Below are positions 48,592-58,901 of a DNA stretch of 64,000 nt, one piece after another. Position numbers and translations under genes: made by a program. Source of the stretch: Bacteroidota bacterium (GTDB lineage Bacteria > Bacteroidota > Ignavibacteria > Ignavibacteriales > Ignavibacteriaceae); contig JAKBMG010000092.1 of assembly GCA_021831685.1 (NCBI GenBank), forward strand, positions 34,514-98,513, given 5' to 3'. A model generated the notes under the pieces. That model was given only the letters and a program-made list of their open reading frames with translations. It had not been told where the DNA came from and did no database searches. Each line of letters begins with the position of its first letter. Position 1 is the first letter of the stretch.

Positions 48592-49848
48592 TTGAACAAA
48601 TTTTATATGGGAATTATGGATCAAAAAGGATTACACAAAACAGTTGAAGCAATTGCATCTCAAAAATTCTCGTCCGAAAAAGAGATGCTAGTTTCAGTGC
48701 TTAACCAGATAATTGAGCATGAAAATATCAAAGTAACCGGTGGAAGAATATGGCAGCTTGATGCTATAGAGGGGGATTATATTTTGCTCTATCAAACCGG
48801 CAGCCTTGAAAAAATTGATCCAATGTTCCGCGTTAAAATTACGGATTACCCTTTATTTGATTTGATTGCCAAAGAAAGAACTATTCTAGGAAATGAAACT
48901 AATGAATTTTTACGGGGCATAGGTATATTCCAATATTCCGCTTCGGGTGTGGGTTCAAAGATTCGTGTTAATGGAAAATTGTATTATGAATATTTACTAG
49001 CGTTGAATTCGGAACAAATTAATGAAGACTTACGTTTAACGCTGAATATAATTGCGACGGCACTTACTTCGCAAATAAATCAGATAAGATCTTTGCATCG
49101 TGCTAATACATTGAGAGCAGACATAGACAAAGCACGCGAACTTCAAAAGAGTATTTTACCGGAGCATGAATATTATTTTCACAATTATGTATTGTTCGGA
49201 ATAACCGACCCTGCAGAAATTGTTGGGGGTGATTTTTTCGATTATCTTGAAATCGGGAAAGACAAGAATTTACTCGGTGTCACTGTGGGAGATGCTGCCA
49301 GTAAAGGCGTAAGCGCTGCAGCCGAGGCAATGTATATCTCAGGTGCGCTAAGGATGGCATGTAACTTTGAAATCAAAATGGCTTTGCTGATGAAGCGAAT
49401 GAACTCCCTCGTTAATAAGATATTTGCAGATGATAAATTCGCATCTCTTTTTTACGGTGAATTATCCACAGACCAAAGCGGGTTATTTCTTTATGCCAAT
49501 GCTGGCCATAATCCACCGATGTTTTTACGACACGATTCGGAAGAAATTATTTACTTAAATCCAACCGGTCCAGTTTTAGGACCAACTCCAAATGCAAAAT
49601 ACACTATTGAAAATATAAATTTTCAAGTGGGAGATGTTTTACTGATTTTTTCCGATGGTGTAGTTGACTCCACAAACAGTACATTTGAAGGGTATGGCGA
49701 AAAAAGGATCAGCGACATTTTACAGCAAAACAAACATTTATCGCCAAAGGAAATCACTTATAAGATTTTAGATGCTCTAATTTCTTTTTCTAATAACGGC
49801 AGTTACAGTGATGATAAAACTTTAGTAGTAATTAAAAGAGTAAAATAA
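48592..49848 (+). CDS. PP2C-type (SpoIIE/RsbU) serine phosphatase with N-terminal sensory region
   Basis: DIDKARELQKSILPE, EIVGGDFFDYLEI, VGDAASKGVSAAAEAMYISG, YANAGHNPPMFLRHD, LLIFSDGVVDSTN. Confidence 0.92.
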   Translation: MNKFYMGIMDQKGLHKTVEAIASQKFSSEKEMLVSVLNQIIEHENIKVTGGRIWQLDAIEGDYILLYQTGSLEKIDPMFRVKITDYPLFDLIAKERTILGNETNEFLRGIGIFQYSASGVGSKIRVNGKLYYEYLLALNSEQINEDLRLTLNIIATALTSQINQIRSLHRANTLRADIDKARELQKSILPEHEYYFHNYVLFGITDPAEIVGGDFFDYLEIGKDKNLLGVTVGDAASKGVSAAAEAMYISGALRMACNFEIKMALLMKRMNSLVNKIFADDKFASLFYGELSTDQSGLFLYANAGHNPPMFLRHDSEEIIYLNPTGPVLGPTPNAKYTIENINFQVGDVLLIFSDGVVDSTNSTFEGYGEKRISDILQQNKHLSPKEITYKILDALISFSNNGSYSDDKTLVVIKRVK

Positions 49849-50005
49849 ATAAAGCCTAGCGAGCAAAAGCTTGCCTACCGGAAGTCAGTCGCAAGGTTAT
49901 TGAAAAAGCAAAGATATAAACGCAAATAGGATAAAATTCTTCGCAGCAAAAAAGCGAAAATGTTTATTCATAAATATTATCATTTATTAGTTTGGGATAA
50001 ATATA

Positions 50006-51382
50006 ATGGGTAGCAAGATGATAAAGTCAATAAATCCAGCAACAGATGAAGAGATAAAATTATATCCGGTAATGGATGAAAACGAAATTGCAAAAATAAT
50101 TTCATTATCGAATTCAGATTTTTTAAGTTGGAAAGAAACTGGTTTTTCAGAACGTACATTAAAGATGAAAAGAACCGCAGAAATTTTACGAGAGAAAAAG
50201 GATTCGCTTGGCAAGTTAATGACATTAGAAATGGGTAAACCAATTCTTCAATCAAAATCTGAAATAGAAAAGTGCGCATGGGTTTGCGATTACTTTGCAG
50301 ATAATGCAGAAAGATTTTTATCGGATGAAGTTATAGCCACAGAAGCATCAAAAAGCTTTGTTACGTTTCGGCCTTTGGGAGCAGTGTTAGCAGTGATGCC
50401 CTGGAATTTTCCTTTCTGGCAAGTATTTCGCTTTGCCGCACCAAATTTAATGGCAGGAAATGCAGGCATTTTAAAGCATTCTTCAAATGTAACCGGATGC
50501 GCTTTAGCTATAGAAGAAATTTTTAGAGAAGCAGGCTTCCCGGAAAATATTTTTAGGACTTTAATCGTACCTTCCCAAAGGATCAAAGAGATAATAGAGA
50601 ATAAAAATATACGCGCAGTTACAATTACCGGCAGTGTTGCAGCTGGTAAATCAGTTGCAGGGTTAGCTGGTTCTGTACTAAAGAAAACAGTTTTGGAATT
50701 AGGCGGAAGCGATCCCTATTTAATTCTTAAAGATGCTGACCTTGAACAAGCTTCTGGGACATGCGTCGTATCGCGCCTAATAAACGGAGGTCAAAGCTGC
50801 ATTGCCGCAAAAAGATTTATTGTGGTAGAAGATGTTTATAAAGAATTTGAAAGGCTTTTTCTTCAAAAGATGGAAAAAAGGAAGATGGGCAATCCACTTG
50901 ATACAGCAAATGATTTGGGACCTCAAGCACGTACTGACCTGCGCGACGAATTGCATGAACAAGTACAAAGAAGCATCCGCCTCGGCGCTAAACTTTTACT
51001 TGGCGGATATATTCCTGATATGAAGGGTGCTTACTATCCTCCGACTGTTCTTGCCGATGTTAGACCAGGAATGCCTGCTTATGATGAGGAACTTTTCGGA
51101 CCGGTTGCCGCGTTGATCCGCGTAAAAAATGAAGAAGAAGGAATTAGAACTGCTAATGATTCAAACTTCGGTTTGGGTGCAGCAGTTTTTACATCCGACA
51201 TAAAACGGGGGGAAAAAATAGCTAAAGAAAGAATTAATTCAGGCAGTTGTTTTGTTAATGAATTTGTAAAATCAGATCCCCGACTTCCATTCGGAGGGAT
51301 CAATGAATCCGGTTACGGCAGAGAGCTATCTGCAATTGGAATAAAAGAGTTTGTAAATATTAAAACGGTTTATTTAAAATGA
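50006..51382 (+). CDS. NAD(P)-dependent succinate-semialdehyde/aldehyde dehydrogenase
   Basis: PWNFPFWQVFRFAAPNLMAGN, VLELGGSDPYLILKDADLE, INGGQSCIAAKRFIV. Confidence 0.93.
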   Translation: MGSKMIKSINPATDEEIKLYPVMDENEIAKIISLSNSDFLSWKETGFSERTLKMKRTAEILREKKDSLGKLMTLEMGKPILQSKSEIEKCAWVCDYFADNAERFLSDEVIATEASKSFVTFRPLGAVLAVMPWNFPFWQVFRFAAPNLMAGNAGILKHSSNVTGCALAIEEIFREAGFPENIFRTLIVPSQRIKEIIENKNIRAVTITGSVAAGKSVAGLAGSVLKKTVLELGGSDPYLILKDADLEQASGTCVVSRLINGGQSCIAAKRFIVVEDVYKEFERLFLQKMEKRKMGNPLDTANDLGPQARTDLRDELHEQVQRSIRLGAKLLLGGYIPDMKGAYYPPTVLADVRPGMPAYDEELFGPVAALIRVKNEEEGIRTANDSNFGLGAAVFTSDIKRGEKIAKERINSGSCFVNEFVKSDPRLPFGGINESGYGRELSAIGIKEFVNIKTVYLK

Positions 51383-51398
51383 TTTTAATATTTAGACT

Positions 51399-52145
51399 TT
51401 GGAGACGTCAAGAGAATTGAAAAACTATAAATTATTAATTCAATATGACGGAACAAATTATTCGGGCTGGCAAATACAGAGTAATGCCGAGACCGTTCAA
51501 CAAAAAATATCCGATTCGATAAAAACTATTTTGAGGGAGGAAGTCAATTTAATTGGTTCCGGCAGAACCGATTCCGGAGTTCATGCATTAGGACAAATTG
51601 CGAATTTCCGGTCAGAGCAGGAAATTGATTTGTATAGATTCAAACACTCTCTTAATTCAGTTCTACCGTTAGATGTTTCTATAGTAAAAATTGAAAAAAC
51701 TGATGAACTTTTCCATGCGAGGTTTGATGCAAAAAAGAGAAATTATATTTATCTAATTTCAAAATTCAAATCCCCATTTTATAAACGCTATTCCTTCTTC
51801 TATCACAACGAAATCGATTGTGAGAGATTAAATCTTTTAAGCAAAGTATTAATTCGCCAAGCAGATTTTTCTTCTTTCTCAAGGAAGGACAGTGAAACGG
51901 AAAATAAAATTTGTAATATTTACAGCGCCGGTTGGAAAGAATTAAAAGAACTAATAATTTTTAAAATTGAAGCCGACAGATTTTTACATGGAATGGTCAG
52001 AACAGTTATAGGAACTCTTTTAAGTGCATTAAAAAATAATTTAGATGAAAAATATATCGATGATATTATTTTGAAAACAGACAGGGAGTCTGCCGGCGAA
52101 GCGGTTCCGGCAAAAGGTTTATTTCTTTTTAAGGTAAAATATTAA
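51399..52145 (+). CDS. truA: tRNA pseudouridine(38-40) synthase TruA
   Basis: YKLLIQYDGTNYSGWQIQSNAETVQQ, GSGRTDSGVHALGQIANF, FLHGMVRTVIGTL. Confidence 0.95.
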   Translation: METSRELKNYKLLIQYDGTNYSGWQIQSNAETVQQKISDSIKTILREEVNLIGSGRTDSGVHALGQIANFRSEQEIDLYRFKHSLNSVLPLDVSIVKIEKTDELFHARFDAKKRNYIYLISKFKSPFYKRYSFFYHNEIDCERLNLLSKVLIRQADFSSFSRKDSETENKICNIYSAGWKELKELIIFKIEADRFLHGMVRTVIGTLLSALKNNLDEKYIDDIILKTDRESAGEAVPAKGLFLFKVKY

Positions 52146-52146
52146 T

Positions 52147-52902
52147 ATGATAGATTTTAGTTCAAAAACTGTGTTAATAACCGGCGGTTCACGAGGAATC
52201 GGCGCCGCATGTGTAAAACTTTTTGCCAATGCAAATGCTGATGTTGCCTTCACATATTCATCAAACCAAACTGCCGCAAAGAAATTGGCTAGTGAAATTT
52301 CTAAGGCAAAAAAGATTAAACATTACATGGTGGATTTAAGTTCCGCTACTGAAATTGAAGAATGTACACAAAAAATAATTTTTGATTTCGGCATGATAGA
52401 TATTCTTATAAACAACGCTGGTATTTGGAAATATGGCAAAGCCGATGAATTGACACTCGAAGAATGGGAAGAAACTATTCGTATAAATCTCACGGGAACT
52501 TTCTTATTTACAAAAGCAGTGATTCCCATAATGAAAAAAAATAGATTCGGCAGAATTATTAATATTAGCTCAACGGCGGGACAAAGAGGCGAACCTTTTT
52601 ACTCTCACTATGCATCATCGAAAGGAGGAGTTATTGCATTAACAAAATCCTTAGCAGCAGAGCTGGGTGAGTATAATATCAACGTAAATTGTGTTGCTCC
52701 CGGTTGGGTTATTACCGATATGAGCGCGGGTGTTTTTTCAGACGCAGAGTATAAAGAACAAGTTAGGAATGATATTCCCGTCAAAAGAATTGCCACTGCC
52801 GAGGATATTGCGGGACCGGTTTTATTTCTTGCTTCTGACTTAGCCCGTCATATAAACGGCGAAATAGTAAATGTTAACGGCGGTTCGGTTTTATGCGGGT
52901 AA
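52147..52902 (+). CDS. SDR family oxidoreductase (FabG-like)
   Basis: VLITGGSRGIGAACVKLFANANADV, NNAGIW, YASSKGGVIALTKSLAAELG. Confidence 0.92.
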   Translation: MIDFSSKTVLITGGSRGIGAACVKLFANANADVAFTYSSNQTAAKKLASEISKAKKIKHYMVDLSSATEIEECTQKIIFDFGMIDILINNAGIWKYGKADELTLEEWEETIRINLTGTFLFTKAVIPIMKKNRFGRIINISSTAGQRGEPFYSHYASSKGGVIALTKSLAAELGEYNINVNCVAPGWVITDMSAGVFSDAEYKEQVRNDIPVKRIATAEDIAGPVLFLASDLARHINGEIVNVNGGSVLCG

Positions 52903-52933
52903 AATTTTTACAACTAAAAAGAAGGAAAAGATA

Positions 52934-53407
52934 ATGGAATTCTTAGCACAACTTCACCCAAAGATCGTTCATTTCCCGATTGCTCTTTTATCAACTTATG
53001 TACTGCTTGAAATAATAGGAGTTGTTTTCAAGAGAGAATTTTTTTCAAAGGCTGCGCATTTAATACTATTGCTGGGAGTACTTGGCGCGCTTGCCGCTGT
53101 TTTTACCGGTAATCAAGCAGAAGATGTTGCGCATTTGTGGTTAAAACAGGGCGCAAAAATTAATGTTGCTGCGATTGAAAATCATTCGACCTATGCAAAT
53201 ATAACCCTTTGGTTTTTTGCGGGACTTCTTGTACTAAGAACCTTTGTTGTGCTGAATAAAAAATTTACCGGATATATAAAATATATTTTTGTTGTGTTAG
53301 CATTGACCGGATTTCTTTTTATCTATCAAACCGGCAAATTGGGTGGAAAATTAGTATATGATTACGGTACAGGAACTCAACTGAAGAAAATGGAAATTAA
53401 AAAGTAG
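52934..53407 (+). CDS. DUF2231-like membrane protein
   Basis: LHPKIVHFPIALLSTYVLLEIIG, four TM segments. Confidence 0.8.
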   Translation: MEFLAQLHPKIVHFPIALLSTYVLLEIIGVVFKREFFSKAAHLILLLGVLGALAAVFTGNQAEDVAHLWLKQGAKINVAAIENHSTYANITLWFFAGLLVLRTFVVLNKKFTGYIKYIFVVLALTGFLFIYQTGKLGGKLVYDYGTGTQLKKMEIKK

Positions 53408-53412
53408 CTGCT

Positions 53413-54213
53413 GTGGAAAAGAAAAATGTGTTTTGGTTGATTGCAGCAATAGCACTTACTAATGCCGCGGGTATTCTGTTGAGAATTTTTAATTTAGATA
53501 CTTTCATTATTCTTGCAGGATTTCGTTTTCATATAAGTCTTTTACTACCATTCATAATTGTTTTTAGAAAAAGACATTTTGTAACTTTGAAGGAAGCTTT
53601 TGCCCATCCAAAATATAACAAAACTTTTCCTCAGTTAGCTTGGATATTCTTACCGCTTTTAATATCTCTGTTGTTACTTTATTTGAGCGGGCGTTTAGAG
53701 ATAAATGATCCGGATTATTTTTATGAATTCGGTTTATCTTCAATAGTGGATTACCCGATTTATTTAATATGGAATTTACCTCAACTTTTACTGCTTGCTT
53801 CTTTTCTAATTATTGCTACTGGAAGAAGAGACGAGAAATTTTGGAAAACGTCGCTAATATTTGTTCTCTTATTTGCTTTTGAATTTATTCCAGCGGGAAG
53901 AAGTAAAATTGCTTTTCTAAATCTTCTTGCCCTTTTATTTGCGGGGGTTTCTGCCGGGCTTTTGATAAAGTACTTCCAAAACATTTATTGGTTTGCAATT
54001 GTTTTCTTTACACTTTTCTGGGAATGCCTGCTTGCCTTCGGAAGCGCTTCAAGGATTATGATTAACCTACTTTTTGCAGCACGCTACCAAGCTTGGGACG
54101 GATTCTTCACCGTAGCAGAAAAATTTTCCTCATACATTTTGGTTTTTCACATTTTTATTGCAACATTGTTAATCCTATCTACGGTTTTGATTATAAAGCG
54201 AAATAAAGTATAA
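53413..54213 (+). CDS. Polytopic membrane protein, unknown function
   Basis: 266 aa with about eight hydrophobic segments. Confidence 0.65.
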   Translation: MEKKNVFWLIAAIALTNAAGILLRIFNLDTFIILAGFRFHISLLLPFIIVFRKRHFVTLKEAFAHPKYNKTFPQLAWIFLPLLISLLLLYLSGRLEINDPDYFYEFGLSSIVDYPIYLIWNLPQLLLLASFLIIATGRRDEKFWKTSLIFVLLFAFEFIPAGRSKIAFLNLLALLFAGVSAGLLIKYFQNIYWFAIVFFTLFWECLLAFGSASRIMINLLFAARYQAWDGFFTVAEKFSSYILVFHIFIATLLILSTVLIIKRNKV

Positions 54214-54269
54214 ATAATTTTAGTAGAAGTTGATTTTTAGTATTTTTCATGCAACAAATTTTATTTGTA

Positions 54270-54860
54270 ATGAAAAGAATTATTACCCTGTTTTTAATTG
54301 TTTTACCGTCATTTTTATATGCGCAAAAAGGTCCCGCTGATAAGGCAAGAGGTGTATTTATTGCTTTCGGGGTAGGACCAAGATTACCTTTAAACTATTT
54401 TGCGAACTCTACAGATTTGGGCTATGGATTTAACATAGAAATTTCTTATACAGATAACGAATATCTTCCGGTTTTTCTTTTCGGAAAGATCGGATTTGAT
54501 CAGTATCCGGGTTCGCAATCATATTATGAGACTTCCGATTACTCAAACTATTCAACTAATGCATTGCCTTTAGCAGTAGGTGCTCGATATTATTTTCCTC
54601 CTCTTATTAAAAGTATAGTTTTGCTAATGCCTGTTGTTGAAGCCTCCGTCGATTATACTTATTACCAAAAACTGCATCAATTTAAATTGGCAACAGGGAA
54701 GAGTAATTATCTTGAAAATACTTCAAAGGTTGGCTTTAGTGCCGGAGGCGGAGTATCTATGTTCATGTTAGAGATTCTTGCTTCATATAATTATTTTCAG
54801 ACCAATCAATTTATTTCTGTTGACTTGAGAGTAAGACTTCCATTATACATTAACTTATAG
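54270..54860 (+). CDS. Outer-membrane beta-barrel-like protein
   Basis: Signal peptide (MKRIITLFLIVLPSFLYAQ), beta-rich alternating sequence. Confidence 0.65.
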   Translation: MKRIITLFLIVLPSFLYAQKGPADKARGVFIAFGVGPRLPLNYFANSTDLGYGFNIEISYTDNEYLPVFLFGKIGFDQYPGSQSYYETSDYSNYSTNALPLAVGARYYFPPLIKSIVLLMPVVEASVDYTYYQKLHQFKLATGKSNYLENTSKVGFSAGGGVSMFMLEILASYNYFQTNQFISVDLRVRLPLYINL

Positions 54861-54867
54861 GGAAATT

Positions 54868-55647
54868 ATGTTTAAAAATTTATTATTTGAAGTTAAGGGG
54901 AAAGTGGCAATTGTGACAATCAATCGCCCCGACAAAATGAACGCCTTAAATTCCGATACATTGGACGAGCTAAAATCTCTTTTTTTAAGAATAAGAGAGG
55001 ATGAAAATATTTTTGTAGTGATTGTAATCGGTAGCGGAGAAAGGGCATTTGTTGCTGGTGCCGATATTTCAGAGCTAAATAAGCTTGACGTAATTAGCGG
55101 CAAAGAATTTTCTGAAAAAGGCCATGAAGTTTTTAATCTCATAGAAGACCTGGGGAAACCCGTTATTGCAGCCGTAAATGGATTTGCATTAGGAGGGGGG
55201 TGCGAACTTGCACTTGCATGTCACATCCGGCTTGCTTCGGATAATGCAAAGTTCGGTCAACCAGAAGTTAATTTAGGAATTATTCCCGGTTATGGTGGCA
55301 CACAAAGACTAACGCGGTTAATAAACACAGGACGCGCAGCAGAAATTATTTTAACTGGTACTAATTTTGACGCTAATGAAGCATACAGAATCGGTTTGGT
55401 AAACAAAATCATTCCACAGACAGAATTACTTACAAAAGCAATAGATTTAGCAACCGATATTGCATCTAAGGGACAAAATGCAATTCGTTATTCATTAAAA
55501 GCAATTCAAAGGGTAAATGAGATTTCGCTTCAAGACGGATTGAATTATGAAATAAGTTTGTTCTCACTTTCATGCGGTACGGAAGATTTCAAGGAAGGGA
55601 CTAAAGCTTTTCTTGAAAAAAGAAAGCCGGTTTTCCGGAACAAATAA
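54868..55647 (+). CDS. Enoyl-CoA hydratase/isomerase family protein
   Basis: VAIVTINRPDKMNALNSDTLDEL, GERAFVAGADISEL, AAVNGFALGGGCELALACHIRLAS, GGTQRLTRL. Confidence 0.95.
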   Translation: MFKNLLFEVKGKVAIVTINRPDKMNALNSDTLDELKSLFLRIREDENIFVVIVIGSGERAFVAGADISELNKLDVISGKEFSEKGHEVFNLIEDLGKPVIAAVNGFALGGGCELALACHIRLASDNAKFGQPEVNLGIIPGYGGTQRLTRLINTGRAAEIILTGTNFDANEAYRIGLVNKIIPQTELLTKAIDLATDIASKGQNAIRYSLKAIQRVNEISLQDGLNYEISLFSLSCGTEDFKEGTKAFLEKRKPVFRNK

Positions 55648-55676
55648 TATTTTAGCATAAAAAAATCATCCCTTAA

Positions 55677-56693
55677 ATGAATATTTCACTTGATAAAAAA
55701 AAATTGACCGGCTATTTATTTGCTATTGCAATTTTTCTTTTGGCCGCTAACCTAATTGTGGCAAAAATATATAAAAGCACAATAATGCATCATAAAGAAG
55801 CTGAGATTGGCAATTCTGCTATAAACAAGATATTTCTTAATGCTGTTTTTGATTTCGGTATACAAAAATCATGGGTAAAACAAAAAAGAATTTCAGACTA
55901 CAGCAACGATTCTCTTTTAGATTCGTATTCAATTGAAGTCCCGAACGACCTTCCAATTGCAGAAATTTTGCAGGAAATTTATTCTTCGTTCTATTATGAA
56001 AATGTTCAAATGATTTGTAATGAGAAAACAATTGGAGGTGAAAATATTTTAAATATTTATTCGAATGATAAGCTGAAACTTAAAGCTACATTTAACTATG
56101 CTTCAGATATTAGGAGAGATGGCGGCATCATTGGGATGATTATAACGGGGCTGGAAAATTTGAGCGAAAGTAAAATTGCCAAGATAATTATGGCGCCGGA
56201 AATATTTATAGCCGCTTTAGTCCCTTCAAAAAAAACAGCCGAACTTGCCGACTCACTAATTTCCAACCGGAAACAATATGATGTGCTGATCAATGATAAC
56301 ATTAAAGAAATGAATTTTAAATTGAACGAACATTTTCCGGAAGACCGTTTGGGTAACGCAATTAGAGCCATTATAGGCGCTTTCCCGGATGCTCAGTTTT
56401 ATATTATTGACGACAACAGTAATCTTTATTCTTCTAAAGTTTATTCCTTCATTAAAAAAGAATTAGCTAAACGGGACATAAAAATAGTTTTAGAAAGTTC
56501 CATTGATCATTTGAGAAGCGGCAGCGATCAACAAATAGAAAATAGTTTTCGCTCAATTGCGCATCAGTCTGACGGGGGCAAACAAATTTTTATGGAGGTA
56601 CCCGCAGATTATTATTTTACCATTAAACCGGATGTTTCGGCATTAATAAAGATCGGGTACAAATTTATTAGCTTCATAAGACCACCTAAATAA
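55677..56693 (+). CDS. Membrane-anchored protein, possibly divergent polysaccharide deacetylase-like
   Basis: N-terminal TM; IAKIIMAPEIFIAALVPSKKTAELADSLI and downstream alternating alpha/beta pattern; family call is tentative. Confidence 0.4.
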   Translation: MNISLDKKKLTGYLFAIAIFLLAANLIVAKIYKSTIMHHKEAEIGNSAINKIFLNAVFDFGIQKSWVKQKRISDYSNDSLLDSYSIEVPNDLPIAEILQEIYSSFYYENVQMICNEKTIGGENILNIYSNDKLKLKATFNYASDIRRDGGIIGMIITGLENLSESKIAKIIMAPEIFIAALVPSKKTAELADSLISNRKQYDVLINDNIKEMNFKLNEHFPEDRLGNAIRAIIGAFPDAQFYIIDDNSNLYSSKVYSFIKKELAKRDIKIVLESSIDHLRSGSDQQIENSFRSIAHQSDGGKQIFMEVPADYYFTIKPDVSALIKIGYKFISFIRPPK

Positions 56694-56730
56694 AAGTTAG
56701 TGCCTTCCAAAAACTTTTATACACTTACTA

Positions 56731-57720
56731 TCAGCTAACAAGCTTCATAATAATCATCAGCGAGCTTATTGAAATTATCGTCCATAAAATTACTCCCTGG
56801 ATAAGGGGTTTTACGCCGACGGATTTAAGAACAGTTTTTGAAAGCCCTGCGCCGATTAAAAATAAAGTAACAGTCAAACCAACTGTAGATGCCTTAACAA
56901 GATATGGAGAAACCTCAGCTACAGGCGAAATATAAGTTCTGACAATGGAAGCAAGGATGAACAGGAAAATAAAATAGGGGATCGATATTTTCTTTGAATT
57001 TCCTTTAAATAAAAATGAAGTGAGAAAAGCTACAGGAACAATCCACAAAGCACGTGCAAGCTTAACGGTGGTAGCAGTTTGTAAAGCTACCTTTCCATAT
57101 TTTGCAGCAGCTCCAACAACTGAGCTAGTATCATGGATTGCAATACCTGCCCAAAATCCAAATTGAGTTTGTGAAAGATTTAGCCAATGACCAATTACCG
57201 GGAAAATAAATAATGCAATTGAATTGAGAATAAAGACAGTTCCTAAGGCAACTGACATTTCTTGATCATTTGCATTTAATATCGGTCCAACCGCTGCAAT
57301 TGCACTGCCGCCACATATTGCGGTTCCGGATGCAATTAAGTGTGAAGTTTTTTTATGGATTTTTAGCGATTTACCGATTATGAATCCAAGCCCAAGCGTG
57401 CCGAAAATAGAAATAATTGTAAACATTATTCCTTCTTTGCCGACTTTCATTACAGTACCGAGATTCATTCCAAATCCTAAACCAACTACCGACGCCTGCA
57501 ATAATATTTTTGTCGCTTTATGATTTAAATGAAGATAAGGATGCCCAATAGTTAATGCAATTACTAATCCAACGGCTAATGCTATTGGCGGCGAAGCAAA
57601 CGGCGAGATACAAAAGATTAAACCAAGAATAAATATTACCTCGCGGGTAGAAATATTCTTAAAAGAAAAATTTTTATTTGAGGATTGGGTTACAATTTCT
57701 TTATCGGGAATCGCATTCAT
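56731..57720 (-). CDS. YeiH-family putative sulfate exporter
   Basis: KILLQASVVGLGFGMNLGTVMKVG, ASGTAICGGSAIAAVGPIL, HDTSSVVGAAAKYG. Confidence 0.93.
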   Translation of the reverse strand: MNAIPDKEIVTQSSNKNFSFKNISTREVIFILGLIFCISPFASPPIALAVGLVIALTIGHPYLHLNHKATKILLQASVVGLGFGMNLGTVMKVGKEGIMFTIISIFGTLGLGFIIGKSLKIHKKTSHLIASGTAICGGSAIAAVGPILNANDQEMSVALGTVFILNSIALFIFPVIGHWLNLSQTQFGFWAGIAIHDTSSVVGAAAKYGKVALQTATTVKLARALWIVPVAFLTSFLFKGNSKKISIPYFIFLFILASIVRTYISPVAEVSPYLVKASTVGLTVTLFLIGAGLSKTVLKSVGVKPLIQGVILWTIISISSLMIIMKLVS

Positions 57721-57808
57721 TTTAAACCTTTAGATATTTGAAATAAGAAATAACCGTAAACCTATGCGTGCTGGGGCAGGCATCAAAATCAAAAAATGTT
57801 ATTTCAAA

Positions 57809-58708
57809 TTACTTTTGGTTATAATGATTTTTGGCGATCTGAATAAACTTTGAGGTAGCACTTAAAGTTTGCGCGCCATGGAGGCGTATAAATTCAAAAT
57901 TCCGTTTTATTTGAAGGTCCTTGATTTTTAAAACCTTTAGTACACCTTCATTCAATTCTTTCTCTATTGCCCGTATTGAAATAAATCCGATACATTCGTC
58001 AGACTCCAGATATAGTTTTATTGCTTCAGTGCTTCCCAAAAACATCACAATATTTAAGGATGATATTTTGACTTTTTTATTTTTCAGTGCATGTTCAAAA
58101 ACTTCGAGAGTACCGGAGCCGCGTTCACGAAGAATAAGAGGGAGTCGGATAAGTTCTTTAAGAGCGACTTCATTTTTCTTGACAAGCTTATTCTTAAAGC
58201 TGGTAGCAGCAACTAATTCATCTGAAATGAAGTGAGTGTATTTTAAGTCCTTATTTTTAATTTTTCCTTCAACGATTCCGAGATCGATTTCTCCTTTAAG
58301 CAAAGCATCGGCAATCCTTTCGCTATTGCCGGATAGAAGCGATAGTTTAATATTCGGGAATTTTTTGTTGAATTTAGACAGCACAGGGGCGATTACGTAT
58401 TGAGCAATCGTAGTGCTTGCTCCAAGACGAAGTGAGCCGGTTTGTTCTTCCTTAAATAGATTTAAATTGCTCTCTAATTTTAATTGCAGGTTAAATATTT
58501 CCTCTGAATAGTTTAGTAATACTTTACCGGCGGAAGTTAAATAAATCCTATTTCCCCTCCTTACAAATAATCTAAGCCCGAATTCATTTTCAAGCGCTTG
58601 GATATTTTTTGAAATTGCAGGTTGACTTATATAAAGTTCGCTAGCGGCTTTGGTAAAACTTAAATTCTTTGCTACCGATCTGAAGACTTTAAGCCTAAAA
58701 CTTTCCAT
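57809..58708 (-). CDS. LysR family transcriptional regulator
   Basis: LKVFRSVAKNLSFTKAASELYISQPAISKNIQALENEFGLRLFVRRGNRIYLT. Confidence 0.95.
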   Translation of the reverse strand: MESFRLKVFRSVAKNLSFTKAASELYISQPAISKNIQALENEFGLRLFVRRGNRIYLTSAGKVLLNYSEEIFNLQLKLESNLNLFKEEQTGSLRLGASTTIAQYVIAPVLSKFNKKFPNIKLSLLSGNSERIADALLKGEIDLGIVEGKIKNKDLKYTHFISDELVAATSFKNKLVKKNEVALKELIRLPLILRERGSGTLEVFEHALKNKKVKISSLNIVMFLGSTEAIKLYLESDECIGFISIRAIEKELNEGVLKVLKIKDLQIKRNFEFIRLHGAQTLSATSKFIQIAKNHYNQK

Positions 58709-58901
58709 AATTGTTCAATAATCCTAATTTAATTTATTCTTTAAGATAAACATACTTAAAGAGTGATTACTAAGAAACATTTCTTTTTAAACTATTTCTA
58801 TAAAATTTGAGAGTCATAAGGATAAAAATAAAATTAGGAAAATAATAGTTGCTCTTTGAATATAGATTCGATAAATTAACTAAAAACAAAAGGAAGGCAT
58901 C